From Rivularia sp963920925 (GTDB lineage Bacteria; Cyanobacteriota; Cyanobacteriia; Cyanobacteriales; Nostocaceae), in NCBI RefSeq assembly GCF_963920925.1, contig NZ_CAWUDI010000007.1, positions 62,001-126,000 on the forward strand: 64,000 bases of DNA, written 5' to 3'. A program made the position numbers and the translations under genes. Below the pieces are notes generated by a model. That model searched no databases. It had not been told where the DNA came from and was given only the letters and a program-made list of their open reading frames with translations. Positions 16,837 through 25,869 of this stretch are shown here, one piece after another. The number at the start of each line of letters is the position of its first letter. The stretch's first letter is position 1.

Positions 16837-18882
16837 CTAAGCTTCTTGATAAACTATCTCTTGAAACTGAATCACATCTTTTTGAGGATCTGAATGAGTT
16901 ACTTTGACTAAAATTTCTTCACCTAAATCTACAGCACGTTTAAAGAACATGGGTAACTGCAAACCTAAATCTTCTAATAAAATAAGCGCTAAGTTACTAT
17001 CTTCTCTCAACCACATCAAAACTGTTGTATCCCAAGCTTTATCTAAATGACGACGTAAGTATTCTAATGCCCAATATCTATTAGTTTGTCGTTCCACCAT
17101 TACCACTTCTTGAGTAATACTAGTAACAGTCATCATTACTTCTTTCAATTCGTCTGCGGAGAAGGGCAGAACATCACCTCGAAGATGAGCTTTGATTTGA
17201 AAGTGAGTAAGTAAGTCGCTGTAACGACGAATCGGAGAAGTTGCTTGTGTATAAGTTTCTAGTCCCAAACCTGCATGACGCAACGGATTAATGCTCATTT
17301 CGCTCTTTGGCATACAGCGACGCATGGCACAGGCACGAACAAAACCTGCTGGTAATAATAGTAATTCTTCTTCTGGTGGTAATTCCGGCTGCGGCTGCCC
17401 GCGAAAAGGTAAAGGAATGCTATGAGTTTTACCATAACGAGCCGCGACTTCACCAGCAAGAATCATCATTTCAGCTACTAGTTGTCGCGAACGAGAATCA
17501 TCTAATAAATCTATATTAACTTCGTCATCTTTAACCTTGATGGTAGCCTCGGGCATATTTATGCTGATGGCTCCTTGTTTGTAGCGCCAAGATTTACGCT
17601 TCAAAGCCCATTTACCAAGGGCTGCTATTTCGGGTTCTTCTCGCACTCCCGATTCCAAAATATCGTTTACATCTTCATAAGTAAGACGATAAGTAGGCTT
17701 GATTAAACTTGCATGAATGCTGTAATCTTCGACTCCACCTGTTTCATCTAAAATAATTCCGAAACTTAAAGCACAACAGATTTCTCCCTGTATCAAACTC
17801 ATTGGCCCGGTTGCCAATATTTCGGGAAACATAGGAATCATTCCCGTAGGTAAATATACGGTACTTCCGCGCTTTCTGGCATCCAAATCTAATTCATCTT
17901 CAGGTACAAGCCATCGCGTCGGATCTGCAATGTGTACCCACAATTTTTCTCGATTGTCGGGGAGCATTTCCCAACTTAAACCATCATCAATTTCAGTCGT
18001 TGTTTCATCATCAACCGTATAAACTTTTAGATGAGTTAAGTCCAAACGGTTAATATCTAGATCTGGAGGAGGAGAGTTTAAGCGTTCATGGGCCACATCT
18101 GTTACCTTAGTAGGAAATTGAACCGGAATTGAGGAACGACGTAGAAACAGGTTTTCATTTGGACTCCACCAACCCAAATCAACGAGCAACCCGAACGCTC
18201 CTTGAGGAGTTGCGGTACGTCCGAGCATCGTCATGGTTTCTAAAACTTGTGCGGGTGGGGGATAAGCTTGAGCCAAAGAATCGTATTTCACTCCACCCCG
18301 CGTTACGTCTGCTAATAACGCCGCATATTTTTCTAAGGCTTCAAGTCTGTGGCGATCGTGCTTTTGCCATTCTACAGCTTCACCATCAAGTGCCTGCTGT
18401 ACCCTTGTTAAAAATTCTTGCTGTCCTTTAGCTTTGAGCGCTTCTACTTCTATTTGGTGCTTGCGTTCTGCAACGGCACTCGCGCTTCGTGGTTCGTAAC
18501 CGTCACCTTTTTGCTTGAAATAAACTTTGTCATCCGATAACAAGCAGTGAGCTGCATAAACTTGAGGTGGTTCTGCTTCAGAAAACAGCAAATTCGCCAT
18601 TTCTTCTGGAGTTGCAGACGCACCATCTTCTACCAGTAATTCCCAAGCCACCTCTAAACTGGAAGGATCTAAATACGACTCTACCTGTTGCAGAAAATCC
18701 GGTATCTCTGATGCATCGTAAGTTTGTCCGACAACTTTGTAAGTAAATTGTCTCGGCGCGAGACTTGTGGATTGTCCTCGTTCATCTAACACAATAAAAC
18801 GATTTTTTCCGTCTGGACGCTCTACCACACCCAAACGGCGATCGCCTTGATTTCTAAATTCTACCAGCGTCCCCTTTTCCAC
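16837..18882 (-). CDS. rnb: RNase II/R family exoribonuclease (RNB domain)
   Basis: 681 residues, the length of the single cyanobacterial RNase II/R-type enzyme. An N-terminal beta-barrel (TLVEFRNQGDRRLGVVERPD) precedes the RNB catalytic core: VYTVDDETTTEIDDGLSW and HIADPTRWL carry the metal-binding aspartates near 290-325. RPLRHAGLGL-type and ATSPIRRYSDLLTHF motifs follow near 540-565. It degrades RNA 3' to 5'. The C-terminal S1 domain is short or degenerate. It lies behind rpmG and rpsR on the same strand, an order common in cyanobacteria, with a 253-bp gap that contains an inverted repeat. Confidence 0.92.
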   Translation of the reverse strand: MEKGTLVEFRNQGDRRLGVVERPDGKNRFIVLDERGQSTSLAPRQFTYKVVGQTYDASEIPDFLQQVESYLDPSSLEVAWELLVEDGASATPEEMANLLFSEAEPPQVYAAHCLLSDDKVYFKQKGDGYEPRSASAVAERKHQIEVEALKAKGQQEFLTRVQQALDGEAVEWQKHDRHRLEALEKYAALLADVTRGGVKYDSLAQAYPPPAQVLETMTMLGRTATPQGAFGLLVDLGWWSPNENLFLRRSSIPVQFPTKVTDVAHERLNSPPPDLDINRLDLTHLKVYTVDDETTTEIDDGLSWEMLPDNREKLWVHIADPTRWLVPEDELDLDARKRGSTVYLPTGMIPMFPEILATGPMSLIQGEICCALSFGIILDETGGVEDYSIHASLIKPTYRLTYEDVNDILESGVREEPEIAALGKWALKRKSWRYKQGAISINMPEATIKVKDDEVNIDLLDDSRSRQLVAEMMILAGEVAARYGKTHSIPLPFRGQPQPELPPEEELLLLPAGFVRACAMRRCMPKSEMSINPLRHAGLGLETYTQATSPIRRYSDLLTHFQIKAHLRGDVLPFSADELKEVMMTVTSITQEVVMVERQTNRYWALEYLRRHLDKAWDTTVLMWLREDSNLALILLEDLGLQLPMFFKRAVDLGEEILVKVTHSDPQKDVIQFQEIVYQEA

Positions 18883-19068
18883 AAGCCTTGTAATTCATTC
18901 AAGTTTTCAGTTATTAGATTTTGGATTATCTAAGATAAAAGATAAAATCCTAAAATCATGCTCGTCTTCAATACAAAAAATTCAAAAACATCCGCTGCCT
19001 TCACGGTTTGATTGCCACTTATATCAAAGTTGTAAACCTAGTTGTAAGCTTAAATATAAAAGTAGCAT

Positions 19069-19107
19069 GGGAGGCAACCCACCGCTATGATGCTTAGAAG
19101 GCCTCCC
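19069..19107 (-). terminator. possible attenuator/terminator between rpsR and rnb
   Basis: GGGAGGC at 19069-19075 pairs with GCCTCCC at 19101-19107 around a 25-base loop. The flanks (AAAAGTAGCAT against CTTTTACTTT) extend the pairing imperfectly. On the minus strand a T-rich stretch follows. It could end the ribosomal-protein transcript or partly separate it from rnb. Confidence 0.4.
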
Positions 19108-19135
19108 CTTTTACTTTATGCTTGAAATAATCAAT

Positions 19136-19351
19136 TTAAGCTTCAGCATTCACAAAAGGCAATAAAGCCAAAAGTCTGGCGCGTTTAATTGATGCAGTTA
19201 AAGCTCGTTGTTGCTGAGAAGTTAAACCAGTAATTCGACGTGGAAGTATTTTACCGCGTTCGGTAATAAATTTACGTAATAAATCAACGTCTTTATAATC
19301 TATAGGTTCCCCTGGTTTGATGGGAGAAAGACGACGACGATAATAAGCCAT
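19136..19351 (-). CDS. rpsR: 30S ribosomal protein S18
   Basis: 71 residues with the S18 signature: YYRRRLSPIKPGEPIDYKDV, then DLLRKFITERGKILPRRITG and LTSQQQRALTASIKRARLLALL. It binds the platform of the small subunit near S6 and 16S rRNA. The gene is 2 bases after the rpmG stop, so the two are co-transcribed. Length is normal for cyanobacteria. Confidence 0.97.
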   Translation of the reverse strand: MAYYRRRLSPIKPGEPIDYKDVDLLRKFITERGKILPRRITGLTSQQQRALTASIKRARLLALLPFVNAEA

Positions 19352-19353
19352 TT

Positions 19354-19548
19354 TTACTTAATTTCCTTGTGAACGGTATGCGTGTTGCAATGCGTGCAGA
19401 ACTTTTTAAGTTCCAAACGGTTAGTTGTATTTCGACGATTCTTAGTACTCGTATAACGAGAAACTCCAGGCGAACGCTTGTTAGCGTTGCTGCGACACTC
19501 AGTACATTCTAGTGTCACTATTATACGGACACCTTTACTTTTAGCCAT
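19354..19548 (-). CDS. rpmG: 50S ribosomal protein L33
   Basis: 64 residues typical of L33: AKSKGVRIIVTLECTEC, then TSTKNRRNTTNRLELKKFC and a final CTHCNTHTVHKEIK. The two Cys pairs (CTEC, CTHC) mark the zinc-binding form. It is first of the rpmG-rpsR pair. Confidence 0.97.
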   Translation of the reverse strand: MAKSKGVRIIVTLECTECRSNANKRSPGVSRYTSTKNRRNTTNRLELKKFCTHCNTHTVHKEIK

Positions 19549-19798
19549 AATAAGACAAACAATTTAAGCTAGCAGATAATAACACAAATAATCATTGTCT
19601 CACATTCATTCGCCCAATTTCAACTATTTGCCGAATCAAGCATGAAAACAGAAACAGAAATAGTTGTAGGGTGACGAAATTATAATAATTCCAGAATTGC
19701 TGCGATGCAAACTCTGTACCACTATCAATTGCGCTTAGGAATCACGCTTAAGTATAGCAGGCACTTTACTCCAAAGTTTCAAAAATATTTAATTCATG

Positions 19799-19820
19799 AA
19801 AAAACGGGCAGGATGCCCGT
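19799..19820 (-). terminator. rho-independent terminator of typA
   Basis: Read on the minus strand, ACGGGCA-TCC-TGCCCGT forms a 7-bp GC-rich hairpin followed by a run of Ts (complement of the As at 19799-19803). It starts 56 bases after the typA stop. Confidence 0.75.
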
Positions 19821-19875
19821 TCCCCAAGAAACCTATTGTTAAGCTAATTGATAAACCTTTAACCTTTAACCTAAA

Positions 19876-21666
19876 CTACCGCTTGGCAAATTTCTTCGAC
19901 ATCTTCCGCAAGCGAATTGATTCTGGTGTAACTTCCACTAATTCATCTGGCCCAATATATTCCAAAGCCCTTTCCAAACTCATGTCTACTGGTGCTTGTA
20001 ATTGAACTAATTCATCACCACTAGCAGCACGATGGTTTGTCAACTGCTTGGTTTTACAAACGTTCAATTCCAAGTCTTGAGGACGATTATTTTCTCCAAT
20101 AATCATACCTTTATAAACTTTGGTACCGGGAGTAATGAAGAAAGAACCTCTATCTTCAGCATTTTTCATTGCATAGAAGGTAGCAACACCTTCTTCAAAA
20201 GATATTAGTACACCATTGCGACGAGCAGAAATATCGCCAAGAATCGGACGGTAATCGAGGAAACTGTGGTTCATGATGCCGTCACCGCGAGTGATACGCA
20301 TGAATTCACCACGGAAGCCAATCAAACCACGAGCAGGAATGATGAATTCTAATTGCGATCGCCCGTTACCACCCATTTGCATATCCTGCATTTCACCTTT
20401 GCGCTGTCCGAGTCGTTCGATACAGCCACCAACGCCTTCTTCGGAAACGTCTAAAGCCAAGAGTTCGTAAGGTTCGCAAGGTTGTCCGTTAACTTCGCGA
20501 TAAATTACCTGTGGCTGGGATACCTGAAACTCATAACCTTCGCGACGCATGGTTTCAATTAAGATACCCAAGTGAAGTTCACCACGTCCGCAAACCCCAA
20601 ATCTATCGGGAGAATCGGTTTCTTCGACGCGCAAAGCTACGTTGGTTTGCAATTCGCGCATCAAACGATCTCTAATTTGCCGAGAAGTGACAAAATCACC
20701 TTCCTGTCCGCAGAATGGTGAATCATTCACCGAAAAGGTCATTTGTAAAGTCGGTTCGTCCACTTTAATAAGTGGCAATGCTTGGGGTTCGTTAGGACAG
20801 GTGATGGTTTCTCCAATATTGGCATCGGCAAAACCAGCGACTGCAACAAGATTACCGGCGGATGATTCTTCTAATTCAACTCGCGCTAAACCTTCAAAAC
20901 CCATCAACTTACTAATTTTAGATTTGACAATTTTGCCATCTTCCTTAATTAAAGCAGCTTGCTGTCCGGCGTTGATGGTACCGTTGTGAATTCTACCAAT
21001 GACAATTCTTCCCAAATAATCAGAATAATCCAGAGTTGTAACTTGTAACTGCAAAGGCTTCTCTGGATCGCCTACTGGTGGTGGAACGTGGCGTAAAATT
21101 CCATCAAATAAAGGCTGCATATCCTTATCTTCATCTTCCAGTTTATTTTTAGCGAAACCAGCTAAACCAGAAGCGAACAAATAGGGGAAATCGCATTGGT
21201 CATCATCTGCTCCTAATTCCAAGAACAAATCCAATACTTTATCAACTGCGACATGGGGATCTGCTCGGGGACGGTCGATTTTGTTAACTACAACAATCGG
21301 ACGCAATCCTTTTTCCAAAGCTTTCTTCAACACAAAGCGCGTTTGAGGCATGGGGCCTTCATTTGCATCCACAATCAGGACGCAACCGTCCACCATGCCC
21401 AAGACTCGCTCAACTTCGCCACCGAAGTCAGCGTGTCCGGGAGTATCAACAATATTGATTAAAGTTTCTTTGTAGCGAACGGCCGTATTTTTGGAAAGAA
21501 TCGTAATTCCTCTTTCTCTTTCCAAATCGTTTGAATCCATAACGCAATCCGGAACGTCTTCCCCTTCACGGAAAATGCCAGATTGTTTGAGTAGGGAATC
21601 AACGAGAGTTGTTTTGCCGTGGTCTACGTGAGCGATAATAGCGACGTTACGGATTGGGAGCGTCAT
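19876..21666 (-). CDS. typA: translational GTPase TypA/BipA
   Basis: 596 residues, full TypA length. The GTPase motifs are G1 AHVDHGKTT (13-21), effector/switch region ERERGITI, G3 DTPGHADFGGEV (near 72-83), G4 NKID (near 128) and G5 ASGLAG (near 164). A beta-barrel, EF-G-like domains III and V, and the TypA-specific C-terminal domain (GVATFYAMKNAEDRGSFFI, LTNHRAASGDELVQL) follow. It is a ribosome-associated GTPase linked to stress adaptation and subunit assembly. It has a long leader and a strong terminator, so it is probably monocistronic. Confidence 0.96.
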   Translation of the reverse strand: MTLPIRNVAIIAHVDHGKTTLVDSLLKQSGIFREGEDVPDCVMDSNDLERERGITILSKNTAVRYKETLINIVDTPGHADFGGEVERVLGMVDGCVLIVDANEGPMPQTRFVLKKALEKGLRPIVVVNKIDRPRADPHVAVDKVLDLFLELGADDDQCDFPYLFASGLAGFAKNKLEDEDKDMQPLFDGILRHVPPPVGDPEKPLQLQVTTLDYSDYLGRIVIGRIHNGTINAGQQAALIKEDGKIVKSKISKLMGFEGLARVELEESSAGNLVAVAGFADANIGETITCPNEPQALPLIKVDEPTLQMTFSVNDSPFCGQEGDFVTSRQIRDRLMRELQTNVALRVEETDSPDRFGVCGRGELHLGILIETMRREGYEFQVSQPQVIYREVNGQPCEPYELLALDVSEEGVGGCIERLGQRKGEMQDMQMGGNGRSQLEFIIPARGLIGFRGEFMRITRGDGIMNHSFLDYRPILGDISARRNGVLISFEEGVATFYAMKNAEDRGSFFITPGTKVYKGMIIGENNRPQDLELNVCKTKQLTNHRAASGDELVQLQAPVDMSLERALEYIGPDELVEVTPESIRLRKMSKKFAKR

Positions 21667-22210
21667 AAAAAATCTCGGTAGTTTTGAAACTCAGTGCTTT
21701 CGCTTCTGAGATGAAAAACGCCTTGTGCAGGAATAAAGCGCCGTGGTTAAAATACTGGTTTTTGAATGGAGATAATCCCAGGAACCAGTAAACCTGTTTT
21801 AGTCTTCTCTTAAGGCAACTGACCAAACAGTTTTAAAGATAATCCGCGCTACGGAAGCACGCCGGAAGTTTGTACTAGTTAGCGGTTCTATGAGCTAGTC
21901 AGACACGTAAGATTTGGTTCTTACAAGTTCAGTTTCTTTAAACCTGAGTTACTGACAAGTTCGTCCGATGAACTGCGGGTTTTATATTGTAAACTTGTGA
22001 AGGCTGTATTAACAGAATTCGGAAAAAAATGCTAACTCTGTAAACATCCCTTAACAATTCTATCTTACTCTTTCCGTTTCAAGAAAGATTTGGTAATGGG
22101 TAATTGGGAATTGGACATTGGGCATGGGGAATAGTTAGAAGTAAAATACCAAGAGTTATAAATTTATTACTCGCGGTTATTTATCCCATTACCTATTACC
22201 TATTTAAAAA
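21667..22210. other. long typA leader and divergent intergenic region
   Basis: 544 bases without a gene between typA (minus) and the SGNH hydrolase (plus). On the minus strand a promoter-like TTTACAATATAAAA lies near 21975-21995, which would give a leader of about 300 bases. The leader has several short complementary arms, for example GTTCATCGGACGAAC near 21960-21975, and recurring GGTTC/GAACC pairs. I do not recognise a known riboswitch or RNA family. The part near 22090-22140 is a short cyanobacterial repeat. Confidence 0.4.
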
Positions 22211-22843
22211 ATGCCCCACATAGTTCTACTTGGTGATTCAATTTTCGATAATGCTACTTACGTCGGCGAAGATCCTGATGTGATTACGCAGTTACGAATG
22301 AAAGTTCCTGAAAATTGGAATGCTAGCTTAAAAGCGATTGATGGTAATAAGGTTGATGATGTTTACGCTCAACTAGAACAATTACCCAAAGATACGACTC
22401 ATTTGGTTTTAAGTATCGGAGGAAATGATGCACTTTGCTGTATCGGCATTTTGAATGAAAAAGTGGCTTCTTCTGCTGAAGTATTTATTAAACTTGCTAA
22501 TTTGAGAGAAGACTTTGAACAACAATATCAGAAGTTATTGCAGAGTATTTTAAGTCTTAAGCTTCCTACTGCTCTGTGTACTATTTATAATCCGAATTAT
22601 CCAGAGTCAACTTATCAAAGAATTGGAGTTACTGCTTTAACAATTTTCAACGATGTAATTATTAGGCAAGCTTTTCAAAATGGTATTCCGCTGATCGATC
22701 TAAGATTAACCTGCAACGAAGCCACAGATTACGCAAATCCCATTGAACCTTCATGCGCTGGTGGTGAAAAAATTGTGAATGCGATTGTTAATGCTGTATT
22801 AGAGCATAATTTTAGTAAACGCTATACTCAAGTTTTTTATTAA
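22211..22843 (+). CDS. SGNH/GDSL-type hydrolase
   Basis: 210 residues in SGNH layout: block I LLGDSIFDN with the nucleophile Ser11-like position, the Gly-block region around VDDVYAQL, and block III SIGGNDAL with the oxyanion Asn. Where block V normally has DxxHP the sequence reads NPIEPSCAGGEKI, so the canonical Asp/His pair is absent at that spot. I recall a similar NPIEPS form in other bacterial homologues, so this may be a family variant. No signal peptide is visible, so a cytoplasmic esterase-like or non-catalytic role is possible. It is a stand-alone gene flanked by short repeats. Confidence 0.8.
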   Translation: MPHIVLLGDSIFDNATYVGEDPDVITQLRMKVPENWNASLKAIDGNKVDDVYAQLEQLPKDTTHLVLSIGGNDALCCIGILNEKVASSAEVFIKLANLREDFEQQYQKLLQSILSLKLPTALCTIYNPNYPESTYQRIGVTALTIFNDVIIRQAFQNGIPLIDLRLTCNEATDYANPIEPSCAGGEKIVNAIVNAVLEHNFSKRYTQVFY

Positions 22844-22954
22844 TTTAATCAGGGAGTAGAGAATAGGGAGTGGGCAGTAGAGGTAAGGCTTATATACTCC
22901 GTGCATATTCTGTTACATAGCCCCGGTTTATTTGTGCCGACTTATCTATTTACA

Positions 22955-23857
22955 CTAACTATCTTTATCCCAAGTCCGTAATTGAAAGTAAACCAACACC
23001 ATTGTTATTGCTAATAAAACGGTTGCAGCAGCAGCAGCATAACCGAAATCAAATTGACCGAAAGCTTCTTGATAGATGTAATAAACCAGTAAATTTGTAG
23101 AATTTAAAGGGCCACCACCACTAATTACGTAAACTTGTTCAAAACTGCGTAAAGTGAAAATAACGGTAGTTATCGTCGCAAATATCAAAGTTGGTCGCAA
23201 TCCTGGTAAAGTAACGAACCAAAACTGCTCCCAACTATTAGCACCATCGAGTTCTGCTGCTTCATAACGACTAACTGGAATCGCTTGCAAACCAGCTAGA
23301 AACACTACCATATTGAAACCAAGCTGCTTCCAAATACTGAGTAAAATTATTACTGGCATTGCCCATACGGTACTGCTTAACCAAGATATAGAATCAATTC
23401 CAATACTATTTAAAAGTGCATTAACGGGGCCTTCATTTTGAAATAACCAGCGAAATCCCAAGCCAGCAGCGACTAAAGAAATAATTGAAGGTAAAAAATA
23501 AGAAGTTCGTAAAAATCCCCGCAAGACTATATTAGTGTTTAATAAAACTGCTAAGAATAAAGGAATTACGATACTGGGTATCACCGTAGCAACTGTAAAA
23601 TAAACGGTATTCCACATAACTTGTGAAAAATCCGGATTAAGTATTAAACGTAGATAATTTTTGAATCCTACCCAAGTTGTACCGTCTTTAGTAAAACTAC
23701 CATTGGTGAAGCTCAGGTAAAACAAATAACCAATGGGACCGATTACAAAGACTCCTAGTAGTATAAGTGCCGGAGTTAGGAAAAACCAAGCTGCGAAGGT
23801 TTCATTATCAAGTAATTCTTTGAAAGAAGAGTTGGAATTTTTAGTATTTTGCTGCAT
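22955..23857 (-). CDS. carbohydrate ABC transporter permease (MalF/UgpA type)
   Basis: 300 residues with six predicted membrane spans: N-terminal AAWFFLTPALILLGVFVIGP, and later spans near 75-100, 110-135, 155-180, 205-230 and 265-290. The coupling-helix EAA motif EAAELDGANSWEQFWFVTLP contacts the ATPase. These permeases import sugars or polyols with a second permease (MalG type), a binding protein and an MsiK-like ATPase. None of those partners is adjacent, so this is an orphan permease that must assemble with products encoded elsewhere. The substrate cannot be told from sequence. Confidence 0.88.
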   Translation of the reverse strand: MQQNTKNSNSSFKELLDNETFAAWFFLTPALILLGVFVIGPIGYLFYLSFTNGSFTKDGTTWVGFKNYLRLILNPDFSQVMWNTVYFTVATVIPSIVIPLFLAVLLNTNIVLRGFLRTSYFLPSIISLVAAGLGFRWLFQNEGPVNALLNSIGIDSISWLSSTVWAMPVIILLSIWKQLGFNMVVFLAGLQAIPVSRYEAAELDGANSWEQFWFVTLPGLRPTLIFATITTVIFTLRSFEQVYVISGGGPLNSTNLLVYYIYQEAFGQFDFGYAAAAATVLLAITMVLVYFQLRTWDKDS

Positions 23858-24338
23858 TTGATGCGGTGATATTTAGCTTAAAGCTATTTTACTCAAATGC
23901 GGTCAGTCTATTTTGAATTAATTATCAGGTTTTCTTACACACCCGTTGTCTTGTTGCAAACGCCGAGTTAATAGCAAAATTCCTATGAATCTGACTTCTT
24001 GCACCATTTTCAACAACCACCTTGGAATAAATTCCCAGACTCAAAAGCAAAATCTGATAAATCAGACTGGGTAAGGCTTTTAGTAGATTAAACTTACATT
24101 TTGCACCATTCTTAGTAGCTGGAGCCAGAGCCTCCAAGCCTTAGTTCCCAGGTTGAAACTCGGAACCAGAAACAAGAGCCGGAGATTGTTGTTGAAGTAG
24201 TCAAACAGTAGTTTGGTGCGTTACGAATACGGCTAACAGCACCCTACAAATAAGTAATCAAAGTAGGAAAAATATACATCTTTGGTAGCAAAGCCTAAAA
24301 AGCGATAATATTTTTTTGCTACCGATTTATATACAAAT
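23858..24338. other. 481-bp divergent intergenic region with repeat-like DNA
   Basis: Lies between the ABC permease and purN. It has no credible gene. The 70-residue frame on the minus strand reads through what looks like interspersed repeat DNA, with alternating GAACC/GGAGCC motifs near 24110-24180. The final 60 bases should hold the purN promoter. Confidence 0.4.
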
Positions 24339-24977
24339 ATGACTTCTGTCTCCCCAAGTTTGTTATCTCCCGATATCCCTACACATTCACAGGTATCAAG
24401 TAAGCCTTTAAAACTAGGAATTATGGCTTCTGGTAGTGGTAGTAATTTTGAAGCAGTTGCCGAAGCGATTCAAAACGGACAATTAAACGCTGAAATTCAA
24501 GTTTTAATTTACAATAATCCCGATGCTTATGCCGCAGTACGTGCAGATAAGTGGAATATCAAAGCCGTACTCATCAATCATCGCGACTACAAGCACCGGG
24601 AAGAATTAGATAAGCAAATTGTACAAACACTGCATCAACATGGTGTGGAATGGGTAATTATGGCTGGCTGGATGCGTTTAGTAACTCAAGTACTAATCGA
24701 CGCATTTCCTCAAAAAATTATTAATATTCATCCCAGCTTGTTACCCAGTTTTAAAGGAGTAGGAGCAATAGAGCAAGCAATTGAAGCTCAAGTCAAAATA
24801 ACTGGCTGTACCGTGCATTTAGTTTCGTTAGAAATGGATAGCGGCAAAATTCTCATGCAAGCAGCAGTACCAGTATTGCCCGACGATACCCCCGAAACAC
24901 TCCACAACAGAATTCAAATTCAAGAGCATCGGATTTTGCCCGCAGCGATCGCCATAGCAGTGAGCAATGAACAGTGA
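24339..24977 (+). CDS. purN: phosphoribosylglycinamide formyltransferase
   Basis: 212 residues with PurN signatures: LGIMASGSGSNFEAVAEAI (phosphate-binding loop) near 28-46, GWMRLVT near 112, NIHPSLLPSFKG (catalytic Asn-His segment) near 130-141, and the folate-site region TGCTVHLVSLEMDSGKILMQ with catalytic Asp near 160-180. It transfers a formyl group from 10-formyl-THF to GAR in de novo purine synthesis. The N-terminus is about 25 residues longer than E. coli PurN, as is common in cyanobacteria. A strong terminator follows. Confidence 0.95.
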   Translation: MTSVSPSLLSPDIPTHSQVSSKPLKLGIMASGSGSNFEAVAEAIQNGQLNAEIQVLIYNNPDAYAAVRADKWNIKAVLINHRDYKHREELDKQIVQTLHQHGVEWVIMAGWMRLVTQVLIDAFPQKIINIHPSLLPSFKGVGAIEQAIEAQVKITGCTVHLVSLEMDSGKILMQAAVPVLPDDTPETLHNRIQIQEHRILPAAIAIAVSNEQ

Positions 24978-25021
24978 ACAGTGAGCAGTTAGGAGTTAGG
25001 AGTTGTAAAACCATCTGTAGT

Positions 25022-25047
25022 GGGAGCCGAAAAGCTCCCTTTTTTTA
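25022..25047 (+). terminator. rho-independent terminator of purN
   Basis: GGGAGC (25022-25027), loop CGAAAA, GCTCCC (25034-25039), then eight Ts. A classic intrinsic terminator 45 bases after purN. The bases between contain the short repeat CAGTGAACAGTGAGCAGTTA followed by TTAGGAG heptamers. Confidence 0.88.
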
Positions 25048-25176
25048 TATCCAATGCCCAATGCCCAATCCCCCACGGCCAATTACAAATTACGAATTAC
25101 AAATTACGAATTATCCTATTTTTGCTATAGGGGGGTACAATAAATGCCGATTGTCTTCCCACATATAGAAAATTTC

Positions 25177-25743
25177 ATGATTTCGAGTAACGATTTTCGT
25201 ACTGGTGTTTCGATTGTATTAGATGGCACGGTATGGCGAGTAGTAGAATTCCTTCACGTTAAGCCAGGTAAAGGTTCTGCTTTTGTACGCACCAAACTAA
25301 AGAGTGTGACGAGTGGTAATACTGTAGAAAAAACCTTCCGGGCTGGGGAAACTGTTCCTCAAGCTACTTTGGAAAAAAGTACCATGCAACATACCTATAA
25401 AGAAGGTGATGATTTCGTCTTTATGGATATGGAAACCTATGAAGAGAGCCGTTTAAGTTCCGAACAAATTGGCGATCGCGTTAAATATCTTAACGAAGGT
25501 ATGGAAGTGAATGTTGTTCGTTGGAATGAGGAAGTGCTAGAGGTAGAATTGCCCAATGCTGTGGTACTTGAAGTAACGGAAACTGACCCTGGTGTAAAAG
25601 GTGATACCGCGACAGGCGGTACTAAACCTGCAACACTCGAAAGTGGAGCAACTGTTATGGTTCCTTTATTTATTTCTCAAGGAGAACGTATTCGTATCGA
25701 TACCCGTGACGATAAATATCTAGGTAGAGAAACTGGAAGTTAA
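25177..25743 (+). CDS. efp: translation elongation factor P
   Basis: EF-P of about 188 residues. The KOW-like N-domain (DFRTGVSIVLDGTVWRVVEF) carries the tip-loop Lys in KPGKGSAFVR, and the C-terminal OB domains end VPLFISQGERIRIDTRDDKY. EF-P relieves ribosome stalling at polyprolines. I choose the ATG at 25177, which begins MISSNDFR as in cyanobacterial EF-Ps. An in-frame ATG at 25144 would add 11 residues (MPIVFPHIENF) without homology. The gene precedes accB by 126 bases, the order found in many cyanobacteria. Confidence 0.95.
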   Translation: MISSNDFRTGVSIVLDGTVWRVVEFLHVKPGKGSAFVRTKLKSVTSGNTVEKTFRAGETVPQATLEKSTMQHTYKEGDDFVFMDMETYEESRLSSEQIGDRVKYLNEGMEVNVVRWNEEVLEVELPNAVVLEVTETDPGVKGDTATGGTKPATLESGATVMVPLFISQGERIRIDTRDDKYLGRETGS

Positions 25744-25869
25744 TTTTCCGCTTGAAGAAAACGTTCTTTTGTCATCTTACTACGGGGGGATATCTATCCC
25801 TACCGTTTTCAGAAATTCTAATATATCAATTGATTATCTATAAACTAATCCCATGAGGTCATTTTAACT

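Noticed and set aside
23925..24137. 70-residue minus-strand protein
   Set aside because: It overlaps repeat-like DNA, lacks a ribosome site and has no recognisable domain.
25144..25176. N-terminal extension of EF-P
   Set aside because: The 11 residues have no counterpart in EF-P, and ATG 25177 gives the normal cyanobacterial start.
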